Below are positions 33,104-42,139 of a stretch of 64,000 bases of DNA, one piece after another. The position numbers and the translations under genes are program-made. The notes below the pieces were generated by a model that was not told the DNA's origin, ran no database searches, and worked only from the letters and a program-made list of their open reading frames with translations. The stretch covers positions 992,001 through 1,056,000 of the forward strand of contig NZ_LT897781.1 in the NCBI RefSeq assembly GCF_900188315.1. Reading direction: 5' to 3'. The number at the start of each line of letters is the position of its first letter. Within the stretch, counting starts at the first letter, position 1. This DNA comes from Marinobacter sp. es.042. Lineage in GTDB: Bacteria; Pseudomonadota; Gammaproteobacteria; Pseudomonadales; Oleiphilaceae.

Positions 33104-34089
33104 TGAGTCTGTTTCAGACACAGGCGTGGCAAAGTGCTTGGTGGGATACTTGGGGTGCGGAGCATAGTTTGGAATTGCGACGCCCATGGGGGCAGGGCAT
33201 TTCTGGCATCTACTCTACAGAATACAAAATCAAGGGCTTGATCCCGATTAAATCTCTAGAGTTTGTAGGTAGCAGCTATCGGAAAATACGAAGCACGAGG
33301 ACCGAATATAATCGTTTTTCGGTTCTTGGCGAGAGCGCAGATCAAGCCCAGAAAGCCCTTGAAAAAACGCTTTTCTCCTTGGATTGGTCTGAGGCGGTCT
33401 TCAATGATTTGCCACTGGATTCTAGCGATGTCGCGATATTAAAGAAAATTGCTATCAAAAACAAATGGTTGGTACGAACGGTAAACAAAGACTCAGCGTG
33501 GGCGATAAGAACGGAGGGAGGGTTTGAAAACTACCTGAGAGGCTTAGGGTCGAATACAAGACTGCGGCTTTTTAATCGACGTAAAGTTCTCGAGTCTCTC
33601 GGCGAGATCGTCCATGAAAATTACGCTGATAAATGCAATGAGCCAACAAAATTTTTTGAAATATTGAACCGATTCCACCTAAAGCGTTGGGGGAAACCGG
33701 TTTACACCCGTAATGCATTAAAATTCAACTCGCTTTTTTTACGCAGAATAAAGTTGGAGGGTGGGGAACCCCAGCTTTTAATTATGAAGTGCTTTGATGA
33801 ACCTATCTCAGCACTTTATAACGTGAAGTATAACGGTTGCGTTTATAATCTCCAGAGCGGGTTTGAGCAGAGCTTTCATAATAAGCTTGCGCTGGGGACG
33901 TTACATCTGGGCTACGCTATCGAACAAGCATTTCTGAATGAAGGTGTTCAGTTTTTTGATTTTTTGGCCGGGTCAGGTAAGAACGAAAATTATAAAAAAC
34001 GTATTGCGACTGAGTCGATGAGCCTGATTTCTTTAATGATCGTGAGAAGCACTTTACTTAAAACCCTCTACAGTATTAAAGGAATATAA
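33103..34089 (+). CDS. GNAT-family (BioF2/FemAB-like) acetyltransferase
   Basis: 328 residues from the ATG at 33103, which overlaps the preceding stop; the frame stays open far upstream inside the FemAB gene, but that extension is out of frame with a real product. The C-terminal GNAT domain shows RTEGGFENYLRGLGSNTRLRLF, an FEILNRFHLKRWGKP segment, ALYNVKYNGCVYNLQSGF and FFDFLAGSGKNENYKKRI. This is typical of acetyltransferases in capsule and exopolysaccharide clusters. It is probably a polysaccharide-modifying enzyme. Followed by a strong terminator, it is the last gene of the conserved exopolysaccharide core. Confidence 0.8.
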   Translation: MSLFQTQAWQSAWWDTWGAEHSLELRRPWGQGISGIYSTEYKIKGLIPIKSLEFVGSSYRKIRSTRTEYNRFSVLGESADQAQKALEKTLFSLDWSEAVFNDLPLDSSDVAILKKIAIKNKWLVRTVNKDSAWAIRTEGGFENYLRGLGSNTRLRLFNRRKVLESLGEIVHENYADKCNEPTKFFEILNRFHLKRWGKPVYTRNALKFNSLFLRRIKLEGGEPQLLIMKCFDEPISALYNVKYNGCVYNLQSGFEQSFHNKLALGTLHLGYAIEQAFLNEGVQFFDFLAGSGKNENYKKRIATESMSLISLMIVRSTLLKTLYSIKGI

Positions 34090-34090
34090 A

Positions 34091-34129
34091 GCGGATTAAA
34101 CGTCTTTTGTCCGCCCGTTTTTTCTTTTT
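34091..34129 (+). terminator. intrinsic terminator after exopolysaccharide core operon
   Basis: GCGGA (34091-34095) pairs with TCCGC (34110-34114), followed closely by T6-C-T5 (34118-34129). The stem is short but the U-tract is long. It lies between convergent genes. Confidence 0.6.
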
Positions 34130-34142
34130 AGGGTATTGTGTT

Positions 34143-35162
34143 TTAAACCACCGCTATGCGCTCTTTCGCGTACTCCAACCAACTACAATACTGTTTAAAG
34201 TAAGTAATATCGTTGGGAAAACTGAATCGCTTCAAAGAAAACAAGTTGTTGTTTGACGGATTGGCCAGATCCACATATCCCGCGTCGGCAGATAGGGCAG
34301 CACTAAAACCGGCTCTCGCAACTATTTGCTGCTCTCTGGCCCCGAAGTCGATGCCCTCACGGCCACTGGGATAACAGAAAACGGGGAGAGGATTCGTGAG
34401 GTTTTTCGATACAGCTTCCCAGCTTCCAAGTATTTCGTTCTCTGCTTCCTGTTCGGTCACTCGAGATAAAATAACATGTCTTTTCGAGTGAGGTCCGAAC
34501 TCGACAAAGTCTGATTCGAGACTTCGAGCGAGCTTCCATGACATAGGCTCATATTCCTCTGGAGCTTTTTCAGGAATCTCAACCTCAAGTCGTCTGGAAA
34601 ATTCAGCTACAGCTGACTCTGCCTGATCATTGGGTATTTGTTTGTGAATCTTTTTCAAGTTCCTGATGAGAATTCGTCTGTCATTGGGGTCTGAAAAATT
34701 CACCATAGAAAGGCCGGTTCCCAAATCAAGTTCCAAACTGTGGACCGATGTATTTCTGAAAATGTACTCGAGCTTGTAATCCCAGGACCAATGGCGCTTC
34801 TCAAGCATATCCGTTGCTAAAAACAGAGTGACAGGCGCTTGAAAGCTCTCAAAAACCGGCAGCATCCTGGCCTGATCGCAAAACCCATCATCAAGTGTAA
34901 ACGCCACGGAGCGGGGCGGTAATGGCGTTCGATTAATTATTGCTTCCACCACTTGTCGTACCGAAACCACCGTGTACCCGTGAGAACGGAGGTAGGTTAG
35001 CGCTGCTTCCAGATGCTCCTGAGTATGGCCATGGATGGTTCGGTGGTGATCCGTGAATCGGTGCAATAAAAATATCGGTACAACCCTCTTCCTGAGCGGC
35101 TGCATAAGACAGCAGACGGGAGAGCTGGTCAGCGTATTGATCGCTGCTCTGGCAAATGTCAT
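34143..35162 (-). CDS. polysaccharide deacetylase family protein
   Basis: 339 residues from the ATG at 35162 (MTFARAAINTL), which has AAGGAG 8 bases upstream; an ATG at 35180 is less well served. NodB-type motifs are RSVAFTLDDGFCDQARMLPVF (Asp pair), PVTLFLATDMLE, and VEFGPHSKRHVILSRV (zinc HxxxxH-like segment). PVFCYPSGREGIDFG and FSAALSADAGYVDL are later motifs. It resembles deacetylases of lipid-linked or secreted polysaccharides. With the upstream ATP-grasp gene it forms a small minus-strand unit within a mostly plus-strand locus. Confidence 0.85.
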   Translation of the reverse strand: MTFARAAINTLTSSPVCCLMQPLRKRVVPIFLLHRFTDHHRTIHGHTQEHLEAALTYLRSHGYTVVSVRQVVEAIINRTPLPPRSVAFTLDDGFCDQARMLPVFESFQAPVTLFLATDMLEKRHWSWDYKLEYIFRNTSVHSLELDLGTGLSMVNFSDPNDRRILIRNLKKIHKQIPNDQAESAVAEFSRRLEVEIPEKAPEEYEPMSWKLARSLESDFVEFGPHSKRHVILSRVTEQEAENEILGSWEAVSKNLTNPLPVFCYPSGREGIDFGAREQQIVARAGFSAALSADAGYVDLANPSNNNLFSLKRFSFPNDITYFKQYCSWLEYAKERIAVV

Positions 35163-35218
35163 GCTCCGTACTCCTTCCATAGAACGCGCGCTTTGCAGAT
35201 CCGGAAATCAATTGGTTT

Positions 35219-36397
35219 TTATTTTTTTAGCGCCTGGATATATTGTTTTAATTCGATCCATGCAGGCTTCAAGTCGCCCAGTCGGTTAACTTCATGCTTC
35301 TGGTGTCTTATCTTCACCGAAAGAAACCTGCAAACCTGTAGAAGCTTACGTTGCCAGGAATGAGGCCTCTTGAGAAACAGATAAAGGCTGTCTAAATCGC
35401 CCAGAAGCCACCTTAATCTTTGATCATAGCGGTAATTAAGCGTTTGTTCTATCGGTCGCCCCAGGTGGAGATTCGCAAGCATTAGGGGAAAATCGATACC
35501 GGCGTCAATGGCCAGTTGAAGCGAGCCCCAAAAACGCGTGTTGATTTCCATCAGGTAGGCAGTGCCGTCGTTGGAAATCCGAAACTCAACCATTGCAACG
35601 CCGTGCCATTGCACTTCGCTTAGCAATTTCTCCGCGGCTTGTTTTAACTCCTTGTCCACTGGCACGCTTCGGCTCAGTACACTCACTCCGCCCTCCGGTG
35701 GTTTCTCTCGCAAACGCTGATGGGCGAAGAATTGGACGGGGCGACCTTTATCATATAAGCAAAATACTCCACCGCCGTGCCCGGGAATAAATTCCTGCAG
35801 CATGAACGGGTTATCTTGGAGATAGGGCATGTCCTCCAGAGCTTCTTGCCATTCCACTAAACTCTGTACGACTCGGACCTGGGTATGCAACCAATGACCT
35901 TTCTTGTAGATTCGAGACAGTGCAGGTTTGATTACGACTGGAAAGCGTAGATCCTCCGGTCTTACCTCTTCCGAACTCTGAAACGCAGAGCTTTGAGGAA
36001 CGGTGACACCGTTTGACTTGGCAAGTTTGACAAGGGAGATCTTGTCCGCGAGCTTCATAACGCGGTCATAAGAGGCGAACGGAAGATTGGCCTCTGGCAG
36101 CTCTGATTGGCAGTAAAGTATAAGTTGGCTGGTTATCTCTGTGGTGGGCATGACCAGCTCGAAAGCGTACTCTGAGACGATGTTGCGTAACCAACTAACG
36201 AATTCTCGCGGGTAGTGAATTGGATCGGGGTAACGGAAATAATGCTTGCTGAATCGGGAGGCACCTGCCAGAGCTATTTGTATTGAATCCGCCGTGTAGA
36301 CAGAAAATTGTCCAGACCTACCCAGAGAGCGTGTAACTGCTAGTGCACTACGTTGATTCGCATCAAGAACGAGTACTCTTGGAGCGCCGACTTCCAT
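35219..36397 (-). CDS. ATP-grasp ligase
   Basis: 392 residues. The N-terminal pre-ATP-grasp domain (RVLVLDANQRSALAVTRSLGRSG) leads the ATP-grasp core: FPVVIKPALSRIYKKGH (ATP-binding Lys), PFMLQEFIPGHGGGVFCLYD, and MVEFRISNDGTAYLMEINTRFWGSLQLA (metal-binding Glu/Asn). These enzymes join a carboxylate to an amine or thiol through an acyl-phosphate. Members in surface-polysaccharide loci probably attach an amino acid to a sugar or make its precursor; the substrates here are unknown. The ATG at 36397 has AGGAG 9 bases upstream. Confidence 0.82.
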   Translation of the reverse strand: MEVGAPRVLVLDANQRSALAVTRSLGRSGQFSVYTADSIQIALAGASRFSKHYFRYPDPIHYPREFVSWLRNIVSEYAFELVMPTTEITSQLILYCQSELPEANLPFASYDRVMKLADKISLVKLAKSNGVTVPQSSAFQSSEEVRPEDLRFPVVIKPALSRIYKKGHWLHTQVRVVQSLVEWQEALEDMPYLQDNPFMLQEFIPGHGGGVFCLYDKGRPVQFFAHQRLREKPPEGGVSVLSRSVPVDKELKQAAEKLLSEVQWHGVAMVEFRISNDGTAYLMEINTRFWGSLQLAIDAGIDFPLMLANLHLGRPIEQTLNYRYDQRLRWLLGDLDSLYLFLKRPHSWQRKLLQVCRFLSVKIRHQKHEVNRLGDLKPAWIELKQYIQALKK

Positions 36398-36531
36398 TCG
36401 AGAAATCTCCTATGATTGTGGGAGTAGTCTAGCAGACTCTAGGGTACGCCAGAACTAGCCTGGTGAAGAGTGCTGGGGTACTATGTCAGTGGCCCGAAGC
36501 CTATAGGATCAACGGAGTGATCAGGAGCAAT

Positions 36532-37626
36532 ATGGAACCTACCGTACTACATGTAATTGATACCACCGGCCCAGGTGGTGCGGAAACTGTTTTTTTGGAT
36601 TTAGCCGAAGAGTGCATGCGCCGGGGCTATGGAAGTATCGCTTTAATTCGGGGCCCTGGGTGGGTAGAAGATCAGCTAAAAAGGCGTGGAATTCCTTATG
36701 AGGTAAGGGAAAGTAAGGGCAGCATGAATTTGCGCTTCCTCTTGGCTCTTATATCGTTGGTAAGGCGTTACAGGGTCACTCACATCCAATCCCACTTGCT
36801 GGGCTCCAATGTCTACACATCCTTAGTCGGGATGTTCCTGAATATTCCTGTAGTTTCGGTTTTCCATGGCCATGTTGATATTTCAGACAAAGAACGTTTT
36901 CGAAACGCAAAAATGGCCATTATTCGAGCTGGTTCCAGACATGTCGTTTCAGTCACTGATGACCTCAAGCAATCCATAAACCGAACGACCAATGGTTGGT
37001 CCCGCCTTAATGCTACGGTCATTCCCAATGGTATTGATGTAAGGGCGCTCGAGACTCTTCCAATAAAATCATTGGACAAAGGGAACGAGAACGTTGTTTT
37101 TGGTTGCCTGGGAAATATTCGCCCAGCCAAAAACTACCGCTTAGCGGTCGACTTTATCACTTTACTGCAACGTGAAGGCCTAAATGCAGTGCTTCGTATT
37201 GCGGGTGACGATAGCAAACCCGAGGCAGAAGAGCTAAAACAGTATTGTATCGATAGCGGTTTGGAGAGCAGCGTGGAGTTCTTGGGGTTTATCGACAATG
37301 TTCCGGAATTTATGGACGCTATTGATATATTTTTGATGACATCAACCACTGAGGGTCACCCGTTGGCTTTAACTCAAGCATTATCTGCGGGCAAACCGGT
37401 GATTTCAACGCGAAATGGGATTGAAAAACTCGTGCCCGAGGACTTGGTCTTTCTTGCGAAGGAGGATACTCCAGAAGCATTGGCCGAAAGTAAAAACGTG
37501 TTACTCGGTACTGAACAGCTTAACGAATTGTTGGCTCGTGGCCGTAAGTACGTGCGAGAAAACTATAGTTTGAGCGTAATGTTCGCTCGTTATTTCCAGC
37601 TTTATGAGTTGCGGGATAGGCCATGA
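36532..37626 (+). CDS. GT4 glycosyltransferase
   Basis: 364 residues from the ATG at 36532 (MEPTVLHVIDTTGPGGAETVF), with AGGAG 5 bases upstream. It is GT-B fold: the N-terminal GPGGAE loop, VIPNGIDVRALE and GCLGNIRPAKNYRLAVDFI at the domain linker, and the C-terminal MTSTTEGHPLALTQALSAGKPVI donor-binding motif with the E-x7-E pattern. It adds a sugar to the lipid-linked repeat in the cytoplasm. Linkage and donor cannot be told. It overlaps the phosphatase gene by four bases (ATGA). Confidence 0.9.
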   Translation: MEPTVLHVIDTTGPGGAETVFLDLAEECMRRGYGSIALIRGPGWVEDQLKRRGIPYEVRESKGSMNLRFLLALISLVRRYRVTHIQSHLLGSNVYTSLVGMFLNIPVVSVFHGHVDISDKERFRNAKMAIIRAGSRHVVSVTDDLKQSINRTTNGWSRLNATVIPNGIDVRALETLPIKSLDKGNENVVFGCLGNIRPAKNYRLAVDFITLLQREGLNAVLRIAGDDSKPEAEELKQYCIDSGLESSVEFLGFIDNVPEFMDAIDIFLMTSTTEGHPLALTQALSAGKPVISTRNGIEKLVPEDLVFLAKEDTPEALAESKNVLLGTEQLNELLARGRKYVRENYSLSVMFARYFQLYELRDRP

Positions 37627-38174
37627 TTGAAGACTTAATCAAAGATAAATACGGCAGTAGAAGAGGGCTTATCCAGTACCATTGGGATGGGCTTCTTACT
37701 CGGGTCGGTGCATACCAACATAGATTACCTTCAGTTCAAGAAATAAGAAAAGTAGTATTTGTTTGCCAGGGCAATATCTGCAGAAGTGCGCTGGCAGAGG
37801 TGGTGTTCAAAAAGCATTCCAATGTAGAGTCTACGTCAGTGGGGCTCAAAACTTCTACAGGAAAGCCGGCCAACTCCAGAGTGGTGAAGTACGCGTCCAG
37901 TAAGGCCTCTGTTGATCTCTCCAAGCATCGAACTACTCGCTTGGAAGACTACGAAGTGCTTCCCTTTGATCTGTTCGTTTGTATGGAAATTCGTCAAATC
38001 CGAGAGTTAAGAAAGCGTGGAATAAAAAATGTTTGCGTTTTGCTGGGCTCCTTTGGGGAAAGGCAACAGGCGCGAATTAATGACCCATATTCCGCTAATG
38101 ATCGATACATGGAAAAGACTGTCGAGGATATTGTTTACCACACAGTTGAACTGGCGAAATGCCTAGAGAGGTAA
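37623..38174 (+). CDS. low-molecular-weight protein tyrosine phosphatase
   Basis: 183 residues. The P-loop VCQGNICRSALAE (CX5R) begins near residue 49, and the general acid lies in the DPY motif of INDPYSAND. The N-terminal ~40 residues, before the phosphatase fold, are an extension not found in Wzb. Such enzymes dephosphorylate BY-kinases that control polymer export. The only kinase-like protein in view lacks its Walker A Lys and Tyr tail, so the target may be another protein. It is translationally coupled to the GT4 gene upstream and followed after 3 bases by the polymerase gene. Confidence 0.88.
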   Translation: MIEDLIKDKYGSRRGLIQYHWDGLLTRVGAYQHRLPSVQEIRKVVFVCQGNICRSALAEVVFKKHSNVESTSVGLKTSTGKPANSRVVKYASSKASVDLSKHRTTRLEDYEVLPFDLFVCMEIRQIRELRKRGIKNVCVLLGSFGERQQARINDPYSANDRYMEKTVEDIVYHTVELAKCLER

Positions 38175-38177
38175 ACT

Positions 38178-39458
38178 GTGTTTTCGACGGTCAAAGATGA
38201 TCTAAACGCATTTCGCGAAGCGTTAAAAGGTCAAGATTTGATCTTTTATCTCGGACTAAGCTTTATCATACTTTATTATCTGCGCCCGCAGGTGATCATT
38301 TCCGGTCTTGATGTTATACCTTGGCTACAGATAACGATTTTGGGTGGATTTCTCGCTATGATCGCGAGAAACAGACTAAAATTTACTGGCACTCATTTTT
38401 TAGTATTTTTGTTTGCTGCTCTAGCCTGGCTTTCGGCAAAAAATTCGCTTTACCCCGAAATTTCCTCCCGCGATATAACTACACCCTTCATCTTTGCACT
38501 TGAAGTATTGTTTCTGTCGAATTGCGTAAAAAACGTTAATCAGCTCAAATTGCTACTAATTGTTTTCTTCTTGTGTATTTTTAAGATGTCTTTCTTCGGA
38601 GCTCGTGTTTGGGCGGCACGTGGTTTCGGTTTTACCGAATGGGGCATTCAGGGACCTGCTGGGTTTTTCCAGAACAGTGGAGAATTTAGTCTACTAATGG
38701 CAATGTGTGCGGTAATGTCAATACCATTAATCCTGCAAATGAGCCCTAAAACGAAGCTTTACTGGCTGTTACCGATAACTGCAATTATGACGGTGCTCGG
38801 TGCAAGCTCCCGGGGGGGGCAGCTAGCACTTGTCATCGGGCTTGTGTATTTATTGTTGGCATATAAAAAATTAGGCTTAAAAAGCATTGTGTATCTGGTG
38901 GTCTTTTGTTCAGTGGTTTGGGCTATTTTCCCACAGGAACAGAAGCAGCGCTTTGAAACTGCGGGCTCGGATACGACTTCTACGAGCCGCTTAAATTATT
39001 GGTCGGCAGGGATCGACATGGCGATGGAGCACCCATTACTAGGAGTGGGACTAAATGCATTTCCTGAGCATTATTACATCTATTACAGAGAAAACGATGG
39101 AAGCTATCTTTCAAACAGAAAAGAAGTTTCACACAACTCTCTCATCCAGATTGCCTCAACGCTAGGAATTCCAGCTCTATTATTATATCTGTGGTTCCAC
39201 TTCTCCGTGTTTTCAAATTTCTCGATTATGAAAAATAAAACAGAGAAAACGTCTGATCTTATTTTTTTAGAGAGCCTTAGAGTTTCTTTAAATGGTGGCG
39301 TCCTGACCTATTTTATAGGAGCCAGCTTTATGTCCATCGCCTTCTATCCATATATTTATTTATTGTTGGCTTTGACCATCATTAAAAATCGTGTCTATAA
39401 AGAGTTAGTACCGACTGTAGGCAGGAGACACAATTTGGCTATAAAATCCTTCGATTAG
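38178..39458 (+). CDS. O-antigen ligase / Wzy-like polymerase
   Basis: 426 residues from a GTG start with GAGAGG upstream. About ten to eleven hydrophobic membrane segments surround a long periplasmic loop near residues ~255-320 that contains SRLNYWSAGIDMAMEHPLLGVGLNAFPEHY, then HNSLIQIASTLGIPALLLYLW. This is the Wzy_C/WaaL signature. In this context it most likely polymerises the exopolysaccharide repeat in the periplasm. The gene marks the beginning of an AT-rich stretch. Confidence 0.85.
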   Translation: MFSTVKDDLNAFREALKGQDLIFYLGLSFIILYYLRPQVIISGLDVIPWLQITILGGFLAMIARNRLKFTGTHFLVFLFAALAWLSAKNSLYPEISSRDITTPFIFALEVLFLSNCVKNVNQLKLLLIVFFLCIFKMSFFGARVWAARGFGFTEWGIQGPAGFFQNSGEFSLLMAMCAVMSIPLILQMSPKTKLYWLLPITAIMTVLGASSRGGQLALVIGLVYLLLAYKKLGLKSIVYLVVFCSVVWAIFPQEQKQRFETAGSDTTSTSRLNYWSAGIDMAMEHPLLGVGLNAFPEHYYIYYRENDGSYLSNRKEVSHNSLIQIASTLGIPALLLYLWFHFSVFSNFSIMKNKTEKTSDLIFLESLRVSLNGGVLTYFIGASFMSIAFYPYIYLLLALTIIKNRVYKELVPTVGRRHNLAIKSFD

Positions 39459-39539
39459 CGCTGAGCTTTCGTCCAGTCTTTGTTATATATTGCTGTTGAG
39501 TCAAAAAGTCTGTTGAAATTAAAAACTTCGAGGTGCCGT

Positions 39540-40550
39540 ATGAGGCTTTTGTTCGTAGGCGATGTCAATTTGGGTGAATATTATTTAACATTTGGGCATG
39601 GTCCCAAAACTACCCTCGAAACAGTGGATATCTTCGAGGACTTACGACAGGTTTTGTATGATGCCGATGTGGTTGCTGGCAATCTCGAGGCGTCACTAAC
39701 TAATAGTCAGCTAGACCCTAATGATCCTGAGCGAATGGTGCTAAGAGGCGATCCTAAGCAGGCGGAATACTTAAGAAATAGTGGATTTAATGTGTTCCAA
39801 GTTGCTAATAATCATACTGTCCAACACGGTCGTGAAGGATTTGAGGAGACAGTAGAAGTTTTGAGACAATCAGAGATACTTCCGATTGGCTTAGCTGGTC
39901 AGGATCTGCAGATCATCCGGATTCAAGAAAAAACTATAGGTTTTTTTGCAGCCTCTGATGTGCCAGACAACACTGATAAGGACCAAAAAAGCTATCAAAG
40001 ACTCGATAGAGATTTCATCGAACGGATAAAAGGATCAATTAAAAAAGTTGATTATTTGTTCGTAATGTTGCATTGGGGACTTGAGGAATCTACTCATCCA
40101 ATGAGTTATCAGCGCGCTTTGATAGATGAACTTGTAGAAGCCGGTGTTACCGGAATTATTGGAAGCCACCCACATCTATTTTATGAGGTATGGAGGCAAG
40201 GGAATTCAATTGTCGCGCCCTCTCTTGGAAATTTTGTATTTGATCTTTGCTGGGATTCGCGTCTTTTAAAGACAGGAATTTTAGAGGTCGTGATAGATGA
40301 CGCTAACTTGGAGGCGAAGATTTGGCCTATCGAGATTACGCGATATGGTGCTGTACCAAAATTGACGGGAGTTGCTCAGGAGGTCGCTGATTCAGTGATG
40401 CTGTATGACTTGGGTACAAAGATGGATTATCAGGCTATTCGCAAAATTGGGTATTTTTTCAGGAATATTCATAAAGGTAAAATTAAATTGAAAATAAAAT
40501 TTATATTTAGAAAGCTGATCAATCGATTCACAACAGTCCCAAAACATTGA
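39540..40550 (+). CDS. CapA-family protein (PGA_cap, metallophosphatase-like)
   Basis: 336 residues from the ATG at 39540 (MRLLFVGDVNLGEYYL). Motifs are GDVNLG, ADVVAGNLEASL, FNVFQVANNHTVQHGREGF, FVMLHWGLEE and IIGSHPHLFYEV, the CapA order of GD, GNLE, NNH, HWG and GSHPH. CapA proteins belong to poly-gamma-glutamate and polysaccharide systems, where they are thought to act in transport or anchoring through a metallophosphoesterase fold. No signal peptide is evident, and the C-terminal ~40 residues are strongly basic. It sits beside a CapK-like adenylating enzyme. Confidence 0.85.
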   Translation: MRLLFVGDVNLGEYYLTFGHGPKTTLETVDIFEDLRQVLYDADVVAGNLEASLTNSQLDPNDPERMVLRGDPKQAEYLRNSGFNVFQVANNHTVQHGREGFEETVEVLRQSEILPIGLAGQDLQIIRIQEKTIGFFAASDVPDNTDKDQKSYQRLDRDFIERIKGSIKKVDYLFVMLHWGLEESTHPMSYQRALIDELVEAGVTGIIGSHPHLFYEVWRQGNSIVAPSLGNFVFDLCWDSRLLKTGILEVVIDDANLEAKIWPIEITRYGAVPKLTGVAQEVADSVMLYDLGTKMDYQAIRKIGYFFRNIHKGKIKLKIKFIFRKLINRFTTVPKH

Positions 40551-40766
40551 GTACAAACGCGGGCCTAGCGGAAAGGGTTTATGTGCTTTGCAAGGTTGGG
40601 CATTTTTAATAAATAAGCTCCGAGGTAATTAACGTTGTCCGGTTGACAAAGGTTTTCTAGCTGTCATGGACGGCTAAGGCGTTGTGGTCGAGGAGAAAAC
40701 GTAAACCTTATTAATCTGTCGTCTTATTTTCCGAGATAGGATTAATTCATTTACTGAAGGTAGAAA

Positions 40767-42053
40767 ATGCACAAGCGTCTCGCAAAACAACTATTTGAGT
40801 TAGGGGCAAAAGCACGGAACCCATCTCTGTTCGGACTTTATGATGCCCTAAAAGAAACTGAATGGCTGAATAGAAAGCAGCTTCAAGACTTTCAGAATGA
40901 AAAAGCGCGCATGTTTCTTTCCTTTGCGAGTGAAAATTCACCATTTTATAAACAGTTATTTCAAAAAATTGGATTTAGGCCAGATAAATATACTGGGATA
41001 AAAGACCTGGCCTGCATTCCCGAGATTGATAAACTGTGTCTTATAGAAAATAACGCCTCGATTCATTCCCAGAATATTTCTGAAAAGGTCAGGTTGGCTG
41101 AAACCTCAGGTACATCGGGACAGTCACTTAGTTTCAATAGGGCAGAAAGTTGGGATTCGCAAAACAGAGCCGCAATGATGCGAGCTTATGACTGGTATGA
41201 GGTGAAACCTTGGGATAGAAATGGTTATTTATGGGGTTATAATATATCACGGAGGCAACATCTAAAGGTTAAGTTTTTAGATATCCTCCAAAATCGTTTC
41301 AGAATTTTTGATTATTCCGAAAAAGAAATTGACGGTTTCGCAAGAAGGCTTTGCAGTGCGCAATTTTTGAATGGTTACTCTTCGATGGTTTATGAAGTAG
41401 CGAGATTAATTAATGAAAGGGGCATTGATATACCGAATTTGAAGCTGGTAAAAGGCACCTCTGAAATAATCTTGGATATTCACCATGCGGAGAGCATCAA
41501 GGCTTTTGGTCGAAGAGTTACAAGTGAGTATGGTGCGGCAGAAGCAGGATTGATAGCCTTTGAGTGCCCATACGGTGGACTGCATATAAATGTCGAAACA
41601 GTTATTCTTGAGCAAAACTCCGCGGGCGAAGCGCTTGTAACTAATCTTGCCTCACATTCCTTTCCTATAATTCGATATAATCTTGGTGATATAATATCCT
41701 TCAGTGATGATTATTGTTTGTGCGGACGTTCGCATCCGCTTTTAAAAGATGTTAAAGGGAGAAAAGGAAAAAACGTAGTTGGATTTAAAAGAAAATACCC
41801 AGGCCTCACATTTTATTACGTTTTCAAAAATATTGCTCTTGAGAATAGCGTTTTGATAAACTACAAGGTAGTTCAACGAGAAGTTGGGAAGGTTGTCGTT
41901 TTGATCGAGGGTCTACGATCAGCGAAAACAGTAGGCCTTGTTCAGGAACAGTTAGATCGCTATTTTGGTTCTGATGTGGAATTCGAAATAGAGTTTGTAG
42001 AAAAATTCGGCCTTGAACTTAAGAAAAGACAATATTTTGAATCGGATTTTTAA
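40767..42053 (+). CDS. CapK/PaaK-like AMP-dependent adenylating enzyme
   Basis: 428 residues related to phenylacetate-CoA ligase and capsule CapK proteins. The ATP loop is AETSGTSGQSLSF (~112-124), the A5-type motif SEYGAAEAGLIAFECPYGG, and the hinge region LKDVKGRKGKNVVGF. It should adenylate a carboxylate, but CapK-type members have no proven acceptor. In this locus it may supply an acyl or amino-acid decoration of the polymer (inference). GAAGG lies before the ATG. The 216-base upstream gap shows a TTGACA at 40643 without a good -10. Confidence 0.82.
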   Translation: MHKRLAKQLFELGAKARNPSLFGLYDALKETEWLNRKQLQDFQNEKARMFLSFASENSPFYKQLFQKIGFRPDKYTGIKDLACIPEIDKLCLIENNASIHSQNISEKVRLAETSGTSGQSLSFNRAESWDSQNRAAMMRAYDWYEVKPWDRNGYLWGYNISRRQHLKVKFLDILQNRFRIFDYSEKEIDGFARRLCSAQFLNGYSSMVYEVARLINERGIDIPNLKLVKGTSEIILDIHHAESIKAFGRRVTSEYGAAEAGLIAFECPYGGLHINVETVILEQNSAGEALVTNLASHSFPIIRYNLGDIISFSDDYCLCGRSHPLLKDVKGRKGKNVVGFKRKYPGLTFYYVFKNIALENSVLINYKVVQREVGKVVVLIEGLRSAKTVGLVQEQLDRYFGSDVEFEIEFVEKFGLELKKRQYFESDF

Positions 42054-42139
42054 ATTTATCCTTTGATCGTATCAGTAACTAAAAAATTAACGGATTTTTA
42101 TTTTCTCGTTATTTTAACATATTTTTACAGGAGCTTAAT

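Noticed and set aside
40643..40672. sigma-70 promoter before the CapK-like gene
   Set aside because: TTGACA is present but no acceptable -10 lies 16-18 bases away.
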